Under the pieces are notes generated by a model. That model saw nothing but the letters and a program-made list of their open reading frames with translations, was not told the DNA's origin and ran no database searches. A program made the position numbers and the translations under genes. Positions 1-6,591 of a DNA stretch of 8,435 bases are shown here, piece by piece (within the stretch, counting starts at the first letter, position 1; every line of letters starts with the position of its first letter). The stretch is from Endomicrobium sp. Its GTDB lineage: Bacteria > Elusimicrobiota > Endomicrobiia > Endomicrobiales > Endomicrobiaceae. Where the stretch lies: NCBI GenBank assembly GCA_031264425.1, contig JAISDY010000049.1:1-8435 (forward strand). Reading direction: 5' to 3'.

Positions 1-998
1 GAATGTTTCCCTAAAACCAAAGAGCTTTCAGGCATGCCGACATCTGCAGGACGCATAATTTCATAGGTTTCTCTTGCTTTAAGCATTCCGTCCTGATGTA
101 TGCCTGACTCGTGAGCAAATGCATTTGCTCCAACTATAGCCTTATTTACTTGCACTACTATACCGGTTAAACGAGACACTAACTTACTCGCATTATACAA
201 TTCTTTTGTTTTAATTGAATGTGTAACGTTATAATAATGCGGTCTTACTTTTAAAGCCATCGCAAGTTCTTCAAGCGAAGCGTTACCAGCTCTTTCGCCA
301 ATTCCGTTAACAGTACATTCAACTTGCCTTGCACCGTTTTCTATTGCAGACAAAGAATTTGCCACAGCAAGACCTAAATCATTATGACAGTGTACACTTA
401 TTATTGCTTTGTTAATATTAGGGACTCTTTTTTTGATCTCCGATATTTTAGCTCCAAACTCTACGGGAGTCGTATATCCTACGGTGTCAGGAATATTAAC
501 TGTAGAAGCCCCTACGTCTATAACAGCTTCTACAACTTTACACAAATACTCTATGTCAGACCTTCCTGCGTCTTCAGCTGAAAATTCAACGTCTTTACAC
601 AAACCTTTTGCGTATTTAACGGCTTTTACAGCCATATCCAAAACTTCAGATCTTGTTTTTTGAAGTTTTTTTTCAATGTGAAGGTCAGAAGTGGCTAGAA
701 AAGTGTGTATCCTTGGCTTTTTTGCATATTTTACTGCGTCCCAACATATTTTTATGTCTTTTTCCGTTGAACGGCACAATCCTGCTATAGACGAGGTTTT
801 TATTTGCTGCGATATTGCTTTTACAGCTTCAAAATCCCCCGCGCTTGACGCTGGAAAACCTGCTTCTATAACGTCCACACCTAAAACCGCAAGTTGATTT
901 GCGATAAGAAGTTTCTCTTTTAAATTTAAACTTGCTCCCGGCGACTGCTCGCCGTCCCTCAATGTTGTATCAAAAAATATTACTTTATCTTTCTTCAT
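1..998 (-). CDS. leuA: 2-isopropylmalate synthase, N-terminal 332 residues (3' end outside window)
   Basis: LeuA condenses acetyl-CoA with 2-oxoisovalerate to give 2-isopropylmalate, the first committed step of leucine synthesis, in the cytoplasm. The open frame starts at ATG 998-996 and runs off the left edge with no stop. Residues 10-21 read [12 protein letters not shown], the family signature, with metal ligand D15. HCHND at 203-207 gives the other ligands H203 and H205, and NGIGERAGN ends at N239, matching the E. coli ligand set D14/H202/H204 plus the conserved Asn. The visible part ends in LGKHS, so most of the TIM barrel is here and the C-terminal leucine-sensing domain is outside. The start is supported by GGAG eight bases upstream. 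The gene has its own promoter (1143-1172) and leader, separate from the upstream glycan operon. Homocitrate or citramalate synthase are less likely, given the strong LeuA-type match around [12 protein letters not shown] and [14 protein letters not shown]. Confidence 0.95.
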   Translation of the reverse strand, partial: MKKDKVIFFDTTLRDGEQSPGASLNLKEKLLIANQLAVLGVDVIEAGFPASSAGDFEAVKAISQQIKTSSIAGLCRSTEKDIKICWDAVKYAKKPRIHTFLATSDLHIEKKLQKTRSEVLDMAVKAVKYAKGLCKDVEFSAEDAGRSDIEYLCKVVEAVIDVGASTVNIPDTVGYTTPVEFGAKISEIKKRVPNINKAIISVHCHNDLGLAVANSLSAIENGARQVECTVNGIGERAGNASLEELAMALKVRPHYYNVTHSIKTKELYNASKLVSRLTGIVVQVNKAIVGANAFAHESGIHQDGMLKARETYEIMRPADVGMPESSLVLGKH

Positions 999-1006
999 GA
1001 AAATAA

Positions 1007-1044
1007 CTCCAATAAATAATTTTAAATTAAAAAATTATTTATTG
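1007..1044 (-). promoter_or_regulatory. Perfect hairpin abutting the leuA Shine-Dalgarno
   Basis: In the minus-strand transcript the 5' arm (1044-1031) and 3' arm (1023-1010) are exact inverted repeats of 14 bp around a 7-base loop (1030-1024). All pairs are A-U except the outer C-G. The last base of the 3' arm is the first G of the GGAG Shine-Dalgarno (1010-1007), which lies 8 bases before the leuA ATG. No U run follows, so it is not an intrinsic terminator. A hairpin here could restrict ribosome access to leuA. The stop codon of the upstream leader ORF (1041-1039) lies inside the 5' arm, so a ribosome there would prevent folding. The hairpin is seen directly; the regulatory role is inferred. 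Confidence 0.6.
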
Positions 1045-1098
1045 ACTAAGTCGCCAGTGTCCTAATATGCCAATTGATAATATTTCTTCAATCATCAT
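1039..1098 (-). CDS. Putative leuA leader peptide, 19 aa
   Basis: A short frame between the leuA promoter and leuA encodes MMIEEILSIGILGHWRLSQ. It has four Ile and three Leu (codons TTA, TTA, CTT) among 19 residues, so it could report branched-chain aminoacyl-tRNA supply, although it lacks the run of consecutive Leu codons seen in enterobacterial leu leaders. Its stop lies in the 5' arm of the hairpin at the leuA ribosome binding site. Its own ATG has no good Shine-Dalgarno. An AGGAAG at 1123-1118 is well placed for a four-codon frame (MVNL, ATG at 1109-1107) whose TGA overlaps this ORF's first ATG, so re-initiation is possible. I do not recognise the peptide. It is too short to prove from one sequence. 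Confidence 0.35.
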   Translation of the reverse strand: MMIEEILSIGILGHWRLSQ

Positions 1099-1142
1099 AG
1101 ATTTACCATTTTCAAATCTTCCTAATAGAGCCTATTATCGGC

Positions 1143-1172
1143 ATTGTACCAGAAATAAGCCTTTAGTGTCAA
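1143..1172 (-). promoter_or_regulatory. Strong sigma-70-type promoter of leuA
   Basis: On the minus strand the -35 is TTGACA (1172-1167, consensus) and the -10 is TACAAT (1148-1143), 18 bp apart. A TG one base before the -10 makes it an extended -10. Transcription should start near 1136, giving a leader of about 137 nt before the leuA ATG. The early transcript can pair with itself: GATAATA just after the start is complementary to TATTATC inside the leader ORF, which may add to the leader's folding choices. Confidence 0.8.
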
Positions 1173-1322
1173 AAAAGTTTAGTTATTAGCGACACCTCAA
1201 GAGCGTAAAACCTTATCTTTTTAAACAGTTTTAAAACAAACAATGATTGAAATTTTGAAATAGTTCTGTTAAAGTTTTTTATAAAAGTAAAGAGTTGTAA
1301 CGTAATTTTTATTAAAGCATGG

Positions 1323-1353
1323 AACTACAATTGATTATCAATTTAGTTTTTTT
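1323..1353 (+). terminator. Terminator-like hairpin with T run, plus-strand orientation
   Basis: The arms AACTACAATTGA (1323-1334) and TCAATTTAGTT (1338-1348) pair over 11 bp with one bulged base (C1328) around a TTA loop, and seven Ts (1347-1353) follow on the plus strand. Read on the minus strand, the direction of the genes, the hairpin is followed by no U run, so it would be a poor terminator for the glycan operon that ends at 1359. As placed it would stop plus-strand transcripts before they run antisense into that operon. The stem is AT-rich, so strength is uncertain. Confidence 0.45.
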
Positions 1354-1358
1354 AAAAG

Positions 1359-4238
1359 TTAAGTTTTACACAGTATCGTTAATCCTTTTTCAAGATTAAA
1401 GAAATTTGGTATAAGTTTGTATTTTTCAGCCCATGCATGCGCAATTTCAGCTTCGTCTTTTCTATTGGTGTCATCCAGCCAAACTTGTACTTTATTACTT
1501 AAATTTTTATAAAGTATTGGTAAAGCAGGATACCTTGCATAAGGATTTGTATTTCCGGGAGGACCGTCAATAATTAACAAATCAATCTCTTTTAAGTCTA
1601 AAGTGTCAACTATTTTTTCGTCATACCAAAATACAGGTTTTTCGTTGCATAAATGCTCACCAGTCCAAATCTTAAGCTGTGCTAAACGTAAATCAAGAAA
1701 TAATGATAAATTTTCATTTTTAATAACTTCCATTGTTTCTTCCATGAATTTTTCTAGGTGTTCTATAGATATAAGACGTCCTGAATTGTTTTGGCTTAAA
1801 GCATCGCATATAACAATAGTTGAAACGCCACTTCCAAACTCTAAAACAGTTTTAGGTTTTGCATTTGTTATATATTCATGGAGCTTTAGCAATACATCTG
1901 GAGACATTGCCCAGTTTCTCATTGGAGGCAAACTATTTTTAATTTTTAATCTTTTGCTGAGCCAAAATAAACTTTCAAGCTGAGTGTAATTTAAATGTTC
2001 ATTATTTTTGCAAATATTTATCAATTCTTTTTTAAAGTCTTGGGTTTGAGAAAGAACAATGTTCTTGATCTCGTCTTTATGTGTTAGGAGTGTATCAGAA
2101 AATTGTTTCTTAACAGAATCAGTTTTATTTATCAATTCTTTTTTAAAGTCTTGAGTTTGAGAAAGAACAATGTTCTTGATCTCATCTTTTAAATTTTTAA
2201 TACTCTTCTCTTGTTCTTTAAGTTTTACCAAAAGTTCTTTATGTTTTCTTTTGATTTTTATCTTTATCCTAAAAATTCCAATTACTTTGTATATTCCATC
2301 GTTCTTTATACAAAGTATATTTTCTAAGAACATTGTAATATTCTTTCTAAATTTTAGAAGTCTTTCTTTGCGCAACTTAATCTTCAATCCAAATATGTTA
2401 ATAACTTTATGAGTATTTTCATTATATACATATACACAAAAGAAGTACTTTAAAATTCGCTCATAACGAGGGTTAACAATCAAAATAGGATAATCAATTT
2501 TCAACTTTTTAGAAAGACTTTTTACTTTTCTGTTAGCTTCTTTGTACAATCTTTGGTCATACTCAAGTCTTTTAAAAAGACTCTTTACAACAATATAAAA
2601 ATATTTTTTATATTGTTGTTCATATTTATCATATATGTGTTTGAGAATATACAATATATCTAATATACCTACATAATTTTTATTCCTCATGTACATAATA
2701 GAACTCTTTCGTATAAGTCTGTGATAAAATGATTTGTCATGATAGTAAATTGTCTTTATCACTGAGAAATAATACCAATGCCAAGCCTCATCCTCATTTA
2801 TAAGGTTAACTGGAAACCTTAATTTATACGCATTGATTATACTCATTTTATATAGCTTTCCGCATGAAGCTACGCGATAATCAAAAAAATTTCCTTCAAA
2901 TTTATATAATCCACTTGGTTTCTTAAATTTATTATAATACTCTTTAAACTTGTCAGACATATTCATCATGCTAGTATCTTCTGGAATGACTACAAAATCA
3001 CACAAAACAATATCAATATTTCCTTTTAACATTGTATCGTAAAAATTTTTAATAGTATCAATCTCTATCCAGTCATCTGAATCTAAAAAGAAAACATACG
3101 GCGAACGTACGATATCTAAACCTCTGTTTCTTGCAGCTGATAATCCACTGTTTTTTTGATTTACTACAATTACCCTTTTATCTTTATTTGTATATTCATT
3201 TAAAATTTTGAGAGAGTTATCCGTAGAACCGTCATTTATGCAAATAATCTCAATATCTTTAAGAGTTTGATTAACGACACTGTCAAGGCAGTGACATAAA
3301 TATTTCTCTGTATTATAAACAGGAATTATTACTGATACTTTTGGATACTTTGTATAAGCTATCCAAAAGTCATTGAAAAAGAATTTCGTGTCTTGTTTTA
3401 GAGATGACAATGTATCTTTTAAAACATATTCAATATCAGAATTTTCTTGAACCTTGTTTTTAAATAGTGTTGTATGGCTGTTATTATTTATTCTTTCTAC
3501 AATTTTAGCGTGCAAAGTCTCATAAGCATATTTTTTAGTTAACTCAAGCGACAATTTTAATCCTTTTGCAAGCGCTACTGCTTGTATAAAATTAAACTCA
3601 GATATATAAGGTTTATGTCCAGTTCTATAACAATAAACAATATCTTTAATTGCATAAAATTTTTCTGCATAAGCCATATACTTAATAAACCAAGGAGGAT
3701 CTTGATATCTAATAAAATCAGGAAAATATAAATTATTATTTTTCAGTAAACTAAAATTATAAATAAATCTCTGATAGTAATAGTCATATTGATAATCTAT
3801 AAAATTCATTAATTGATTTTTTATAAAGTAACTCTCTTGAAAATTATTTTTAATATAATTGCCTTTAGCATCGCATAAAGAGAGTGAACCTCCACAAACA
3901 AGGGTACCTTCATTCTCAGACGTATTATATAGACTCTGTAATACTTCATTAGTCGGGTAAAAATCATCGGCATCCATAAATGCAAAATACTTCCCTCGTA
4001 CAGTTCTTAAAGCACTGTTTCTTGCAATAGCTACCCCAGCATTCTTCTGCTGTAAAATTACAAATCTACTATCTCTATTCGCGTATTCATTTAAAATTTG
4101 AAGCGAATTATCCGTAGAACCGTCATTTATGCAAATAATTTCAATATCTTTCAGTGTTTGATTAACAACGCTGTCAAGGCATTGGCGTAGATATTTTTCT
4201 GTATTGTAAACAGGAATTATTACCGATACTTTTGGCAC
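1359..4238 (-). CDS. Multidomain protein: two GT2 glycosyltransferase domains, coiled coil, methyltransferase-like domain
   Basis: This is a 959-residue cytoplasmic or membrane-peripheral protein with no signal peptide or clear transmembrane helix. Domain 1 (about 1-290) is a GT-A family 2 transferase with NDGS at 38-41 and DADD at 89-92 as the metal/nucleotide-sugar site. Domain 2 (about 299-580) repeats this with NDGS at 335-338, DSDDW at 386-390 and a NEDE acidic motif at 481-484, so both look catalytically complete. Residues 611-665 hold two copies of a KVIxIFxxKIKxxRK motif. Residues about 660-745 are charged and coiled-coil-like with a 37-residue tandem duplication. Residues about 755-959 form a SAM-methyltransferase-like Rossmann domain: LEFGSGVST (motif I, 799-807), SIEH (824-827), LLIIDGPPG (887-895) and WLDDT (920-924). 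The start is GTG with AAGGAG five bases upstream; that site overlaps the TAA of the preceding gene, suggesting translational coupling. Sugar specificity cannot be read. It is the last gene of the operon. The domain order recalls chain-terminating O-antigen proteins such as WbdD, but that is analogy only. Confidence 0.85.
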   Translation of the reverse strand: MPKVSVIIPVYNTEKYLRQCLDSVVNQTLKDIEIICINDGSTDNSLQILNEYANRDSRFVILQQKNAGVAIARNSALRTVRGKYFAFMDADDFYPTNEVLQSLYNTSENEGTLVCGGSLSLCDAKGNYIKNNFQESYFIKNQLMNFIDYQYDYYYQRFIYNFSLLKNNNLYFPDFIRYQDPPWFIKYMAYAEKFYAIKDIVYCYRTGHKPYISEFNFIQAVALAKGLKLSLELTKKYAYETLHAKIVERINNNSHTTLFKNKVQENSDIEYVLKDTLSSLKQDTKFFFNDFWIAYTKYPKVSVIIPVYNTEKYLCHCLDSVVNQTLKDIEIICINDGSTDNSLKILNEYTNKDKRVIVVNQKNSGLSAARNRGLDIVRSPYVFFLDSDDWIEIDTIKNFYDTMLKGNIDIVLCDFVVIPEDTSMMNMSDKFKEYYNKFKKPSGLYKFEGNFFDYRVASCGKLYKMSIINAYKLRFPVNLINEDEAWHWYYFSVIKTIYYHDKSFYHRLIRKSSIMYMRNKNYVGILDILYILKHIYDKYEQQYKKYFYIVVKSLFKRLEYDQRLYKEANRKVKSLSKKLKIDYPILIVNPRYERILKYFFCVYVYNENTHKVINIFGLKIKLRKERLLKFRKNITMFLENILCIKNDGIYKVIGIFRIKIKIKRKHKELLVKLKEQEKSIKNLKDEIKNIVLSQTQDFKKELINKTDSVKKQFSDTLLTHKDEIKNIVLSQTQDFKKELINICKNNEHLNYTQLESLFWLSKRLKIKNSLPPMRNWAMSPDVLLKLHEYITNAKPKTVLEFGSGVSTIVICDALSQNNSGRLISIEHLEKFMEETMEVIKNENLSLFLDLRLAQLKIWTGEHLCNEKPVFWYDEKIVDTLDLKEIDLLIIDGPPGNTNPYARYPALPILYKNLSNKVQVWLDDTNRKDEAEIAHAWAEKYKLIPNFFNLEKGLTILCKT
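2015..2078 (-). repeat. Coiled-coil tandem repeat, C-terminal copy
   Basis: This 64-bp segment matches 2126-2189 with two mismatches and encodes the second KDEIKNIVLSQTQDFKKEL copy (protein residues 721-739, with flanking residues also repeated). The two copies are offset by exactly 111 bp, or 37 codons, so the duplication keeps the frame. Confidence 0.9.
2126..2189 (-). repeat. Coiled-coil tandem repeat, N-terminal copy
   Basis: This is the first copy of the 37-codon unit, encoding KDEIKNIVLSQTQDFKKEL at protein residues 684-702. It differs from the copy at 2015-2078 at two of 64 bases, so the duplication is recent or kept uniform by recombination. The 47 bp between the copies are not repeated. 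Confidence 0.9.
3195..3344 (-). repeat. GT2 N-terminal module, copy 4 (second GT domain of the fusion)
   Basis: This is one of four 150-bp direct repeats encoding PKVSVIIPVYNTEKYL through ILNE of a GT2 domain. It is the most divergent copy (11-16 mismatches to the others) and lies inside a gene, joining domain 1 to domain 2 of the fusion protein. It has the K form of LK/LQ-ILNE, like copy 1, but carries copy 2-type bases at its gene-proximal end. Confidence 0.9.
4086..4235 (-). repeat. GT2 N-terminal module, copy 3 (start of the fusion gene)
   Basis: This 150-bp direct repeat starts at codon 2 of the 1359-4238 gene. By hand count it has 7 mismatches to copy 1 (7543-7692), 8 to copy 2 (5076-5225) and 16 to copy 4. 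Similarity ends abruptly after ILNE, and the rest of the domain is unlike the other copies. Confidence 0.9.
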
Positions 4239-4247
4239 AAGGACTCC

Positions 4248-5237
4248 TTATTTTTGAAATCCTAAATAATGTCTTAGGAAAACAGGCAATAATTTGAATC
4301 TTTTTACTCTTTTAACAAAATCATAGTAAACATCTTTGTAAAAATACTCTTTTGGCAGATTGAATGCTTCATATTTTGTCAATAAAATATATAGATTTGT
4401 AAGCACATTAATACAAGCAAGCTTATGACTCTTCAGAGTCTTTAGGTTGTACATAGATATTTCACAAAATTTATTAATAAAACTTTCCTTGTGTTGTTGA
4501 TAAATGCCTTTCATCAGTAAAAAATTTCTTAGAGAGTCCAGCGCTTTAATAAAATCTAGGCATGAATTATGATTATTATTCTGGAGACTCGCCATATTAT
4601 TTATTCTATATGTAATAAGATATTTTTCAAGTATGACTGTTTTGGTAGATATTGCAATAGCGGAGTAAACAAAAAATAAGTCATTTGTTCTCGTAATTTT
4701 TTGAAATTTCAAGTTATTTTCAATAATAAAGTTTCTTTTAAAGAACTTACTCCATACATTTGGGGTAAAAATTCTAATTAGTCTCGGCGAGTCTTCTTTA
4801 TAAAAAATTTTTTTGTCAGGAAAACTACCAAGCTTTATAAGATTAATATTTCCTGTAATATCACAATATTTTTTATAAAAAGATAAAACTATATCACATT
4901 GATTTTCCTCAGCTGTGTCATAAAATTCCTCTAATGCATCAAGCTCAAAAAAATCATCACTATCCCAAAACATAAGATATTTCCCATTACTTATCACAAG
5001 TCCTTTATTCCTTGACGCTTCAGCTCCTTCATTCGTACTATTTATTACTACAATTCTGTTATCTTTATTTGCATACTCATTTAAAATTTGAAGCGAATTA
5101 TCCGTAGAACCGTCATTTATGCAGATAATCTCAATATCTTTAAGAGTTTGATTAACAACGCTGTCAAGGCACTGACGTAGATATTTTTCTGTATTGTAAA
5201 CAGGAATTATTACTGATACTTTTGGTGCTGATGTCAT
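4248..5237 (-). CDS. Family 2 glycosyltransferase, 329 aa
   Basis: This is a GT-A fold transferase that would move a sugar from a nucleotide donor to a growing surface glycan at the cytoplasmic face. The N-terminal strand motif PKVSVIIPVYN is at 5-15, NDGS at 41-44, and DSDDF at 92-96 is the metal-binding DxD site. RTNDLFF at about 181-187 occupies the place of the catalytic-base motif. The tail (KRVKRFKLLPVFLRHYLGF) is basic and hydrophobic and may touch the membrane. The ATG at 5237-5235 is supported by AAGGA a few bases upstream. It lies 33 bp after ugd and 9 bp before the next gene, so it is co-transcribed. Residues about 5-54 are shared almost exactly with three other GT2 domains here, while the rest is unique. 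The donor and acceptor cannot be told from sequence. Confidence 0.88.
   Translation of the reverse strand: MTSAPKVSVIIPVYNTEKYLRQCLDSVVNQTLKDIEIICINDGSTDNSLQILNEYANKDNRIVVINSTNEGAEASRNKGLVISNGKYLMFWDSDDFFELDALEEFYDTAEENQCDIVLSFYKKYCDITGNINLIKLGSFPDKKIFYKEDSPRLIRIFTPNVWSKFFKRNFIIENNLKFQKITRTNDLFFVYSAIAISTKTVILEKYLITYRINNMASLQNNNHNSCLDFIKALDSLRNFLLMKGIYQQHKESFINKFCEISMYNLKTLKSHKLACINVLTNLYILLTKYEAFNLPKEYFYKDVYYDFVKRVKRFKLLPVFLRHYLGFQK
5076..5225 (-). repeat. GT2 N-terminal module, copy 2
   Basis: This 150-bp direct repeat at the 5' end of the 329-residue GT2 gene encodes residues 5-54. By hand count it has 8 mismatches to copy 3 and 13 each to copies 1 and 4. It shares the LQILNE block with copy 3, but other sites with copy 4. 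Confidence 0.9.
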
Positions 5238-5270
5238 TTAAAATCCTTATAGTTGCCCTATTAATTTATC

Positions 5271-6570
5271 TTATATATTAGAATTACCTATAATATGACA
5301 TACAAATCTATTTTTTCTGGCTTCTTGTGAGTTTATGATATTTCTTAAGTCAAATATAATTTTATTACGAACAAGTGTTCTTATTTTAGCCCAATCCAGA
5401 AATTTGAAATGTTCACATTCTGTACCAAACGCAATTAAATCGGCATCTTTTACTGCATTATACACATCTACAGCATAAGTTACCCTAGACTTAAATATTT
5501 TTTTAGAGTTATCAATAGCCATAGGATCATATACGCAAACATCAATATTTTTATCTAGCAATTCCATTATTATGTCAGTTGATGGAGATGATCTGCAGTC
5601 ATCTACTCCTGCTTTAAAAGCTAATCCTAAAAAGGCTATTTTAGGATTTTTATACTCTTCAACAAGATGTAAAATTTTTGCAGCTAGCTCTTTTTTTCTA
5701 GATTCATTTGCCACAATTGTGGACTCTACAAGCCTAAGACGTGAACCAGCAGATTTCCCAAAATTTGCTAGAGCTAAAGTATCTTTAGGAAAACAGTTAC
5801 CGCCAAATCCCGGACCGGGATTTAAAAATTTTTCTCCGATGCGTGTATCAAGACCCATAGCATACGCTACATCATATACATTACATCCGCTTTTCTCACA
5901 TAAATTGGAAAGTTCATTTATAAAAGTAATTTTCATTGCAAGAAATGAATTTGACGCATACTTTATCATTTCAGCTGAAGTACGAGATGTGAAGAAAATC
6001 TTGGTTTTATCTTTGAAAGGACTATAAAGTTTTTCTAGGACATTTTTTGCTCTTTGTGATTCTACTCCAATAACTATACGGTCAGGTTCAAAAATATCAT
6101 GTATTGCCATTCCTTCTCGTAAAAACTCAGGAATTGATACAAGATCAAAGGATGCTTTCGGATTAAGTTGCTTTATTAAGTTCTCTATTTCTTTGCAAGT
6201 GCCGGGCAGAACTGTTGACTTGATTACAATAGTTGTGTATCTATCTAGGTAATTTGCAATATCATGTGCTACTATGTATATACATGACAAATCTACCCCC
6301 CCCCCGAAGAGTGGGTGTATCCACTGCTATTGTTATAACATCTGCTTTTCCTATGCTTTCTAATGACGTGGAAAAACTCAATCTTTTGGCAGTAACGTTT
6401 TTTATGAGTAAATGTTTAAGTTTAGCCTCAGCTATTGTTGGCTCACATTTCTGCAAAAGATCTATTTTTTCTTTATCCTTATCAATCCCCACAACTACAT
6501 TTCCTAGCTCTGAAAAAGCGATAGCAATAGGAAGACCTACATAACCAAGTCCTATGACATGCATATTCAT
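5271..6570 (-). CDS. ugd: UDP-glucose 6-dehydrogenase, interrupted by a one-base frameshift in a G10 run
   Basis: Ugd oxidises UDP-glucose to UDP-glucuronate with two NAD+, supplying an acidic sugar for capsule or exopolysaccharide. The N-terminal frame (6570-6262, 102 aa) has the NAD site GLGYVGLP at 7-14 and AVDTPTL ending at residue 88, then enters a ten-G run, leaves frame and stops. The continuation, from about 6292 to the TAA at 5273-5271, is intact: STVLPGT, EFLREG, KYASNSFLAMK and FGGNCFPKD. Joined as if the run were nine Gs, the protein is 432 residues, a normal length. That numbering puts catalytic Cys at 259, Asp at 263 and Lys at 203, close to the well-studied streptococcal enzyme. 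The FGGxCFPKD form points to Ugd rather than a UDP-ManNAc dehydrogenase. As written the gene makes no enzyme; the downstream part alone lacks the NAD domain. The break may be phase variation or a homopolymer sequencing error. The start is ATG 6570, with only a weak GGG-containing site upstream. Confidence 0.88.
6296..6305 (-). repeat. Poly-G tract (G10 on the coding strand) inside ugd
   Basis: Ten consecutive Cs on the plus strand (Gs in the coding strand) lie just after the TPTL codons of ugd. Nine or twelve Gs would keep the frame (LRGG-VDLS or LRGGG-VDLS), while the ten seen shift it and cause a stop 12 codons later. I saw no other comparable C or G run in this AT-rich window. Such tracts are classic slipped-strand contingency sites, and also classic sequencing-error sites. 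Confidence 0.95.
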
Positions 6571-6591
6571 AATACTATTTACCCTATACCT

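Larger units (their letters stand above)
999..1358. other. Intergenic region between the glycan operon and leuA
   Basis: This is a 360-bp stretch without a long reading frame. From right to left it holds a terminator-like hairpin oriented to the plus strand (1323-1353), about 150 bp of AT-rich sequence in which I see no convincing element, a strong minus-strand promoter (1143-1172), a short leader ORF (1039-1098) and a perfect hairpin touching the leuA ribosome binding site (1010-1044). I looked for a T-box (AGGGTGGNACCGCG-like) on the minus strand and found none. Confidence 0.8.

Noticed and set aside
384..897. Plus-strand open frames of 65-84 codons opposite leuA
   Set aside because: They lie wholly within the well-supported leuA frame on the other strand, lack convincing ribosome binding sites and show no recognisable protein features.
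1010..1044. The perfect hairpin upstream of leuA as an intrinsic terminator/attenuator
   Set aside because: The stem is almost all A-U and no U run follows on the minus strand. The sequence after it is the leuA ribosome binding site.
1166..1195. GTGTC-N20-GACAC inverted repeat overlapping the leuA -35 as a repressor operator
   Set aside because: The arms are only five bases and one is largely part of the TTGACA box. This is too short to separate from chance.
5572..6027. 151-codon plus-strand frame opposite ugd, and other plus-strand frames at 1603-1983, 2170-2412 and 6233-6544
   Set aside because: They are shadows of minus-strand genes with clear catalytic motifs. Their translations show no domain pattern.
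5271..6290. The downstream ugd part as an independent gene starting at TTG 6290
   Set aside because: It begins mid-domain and lacks the NAD-binding half, and the preceding frame supplies exactly the missing part. It is treated as one frameshifted gene.
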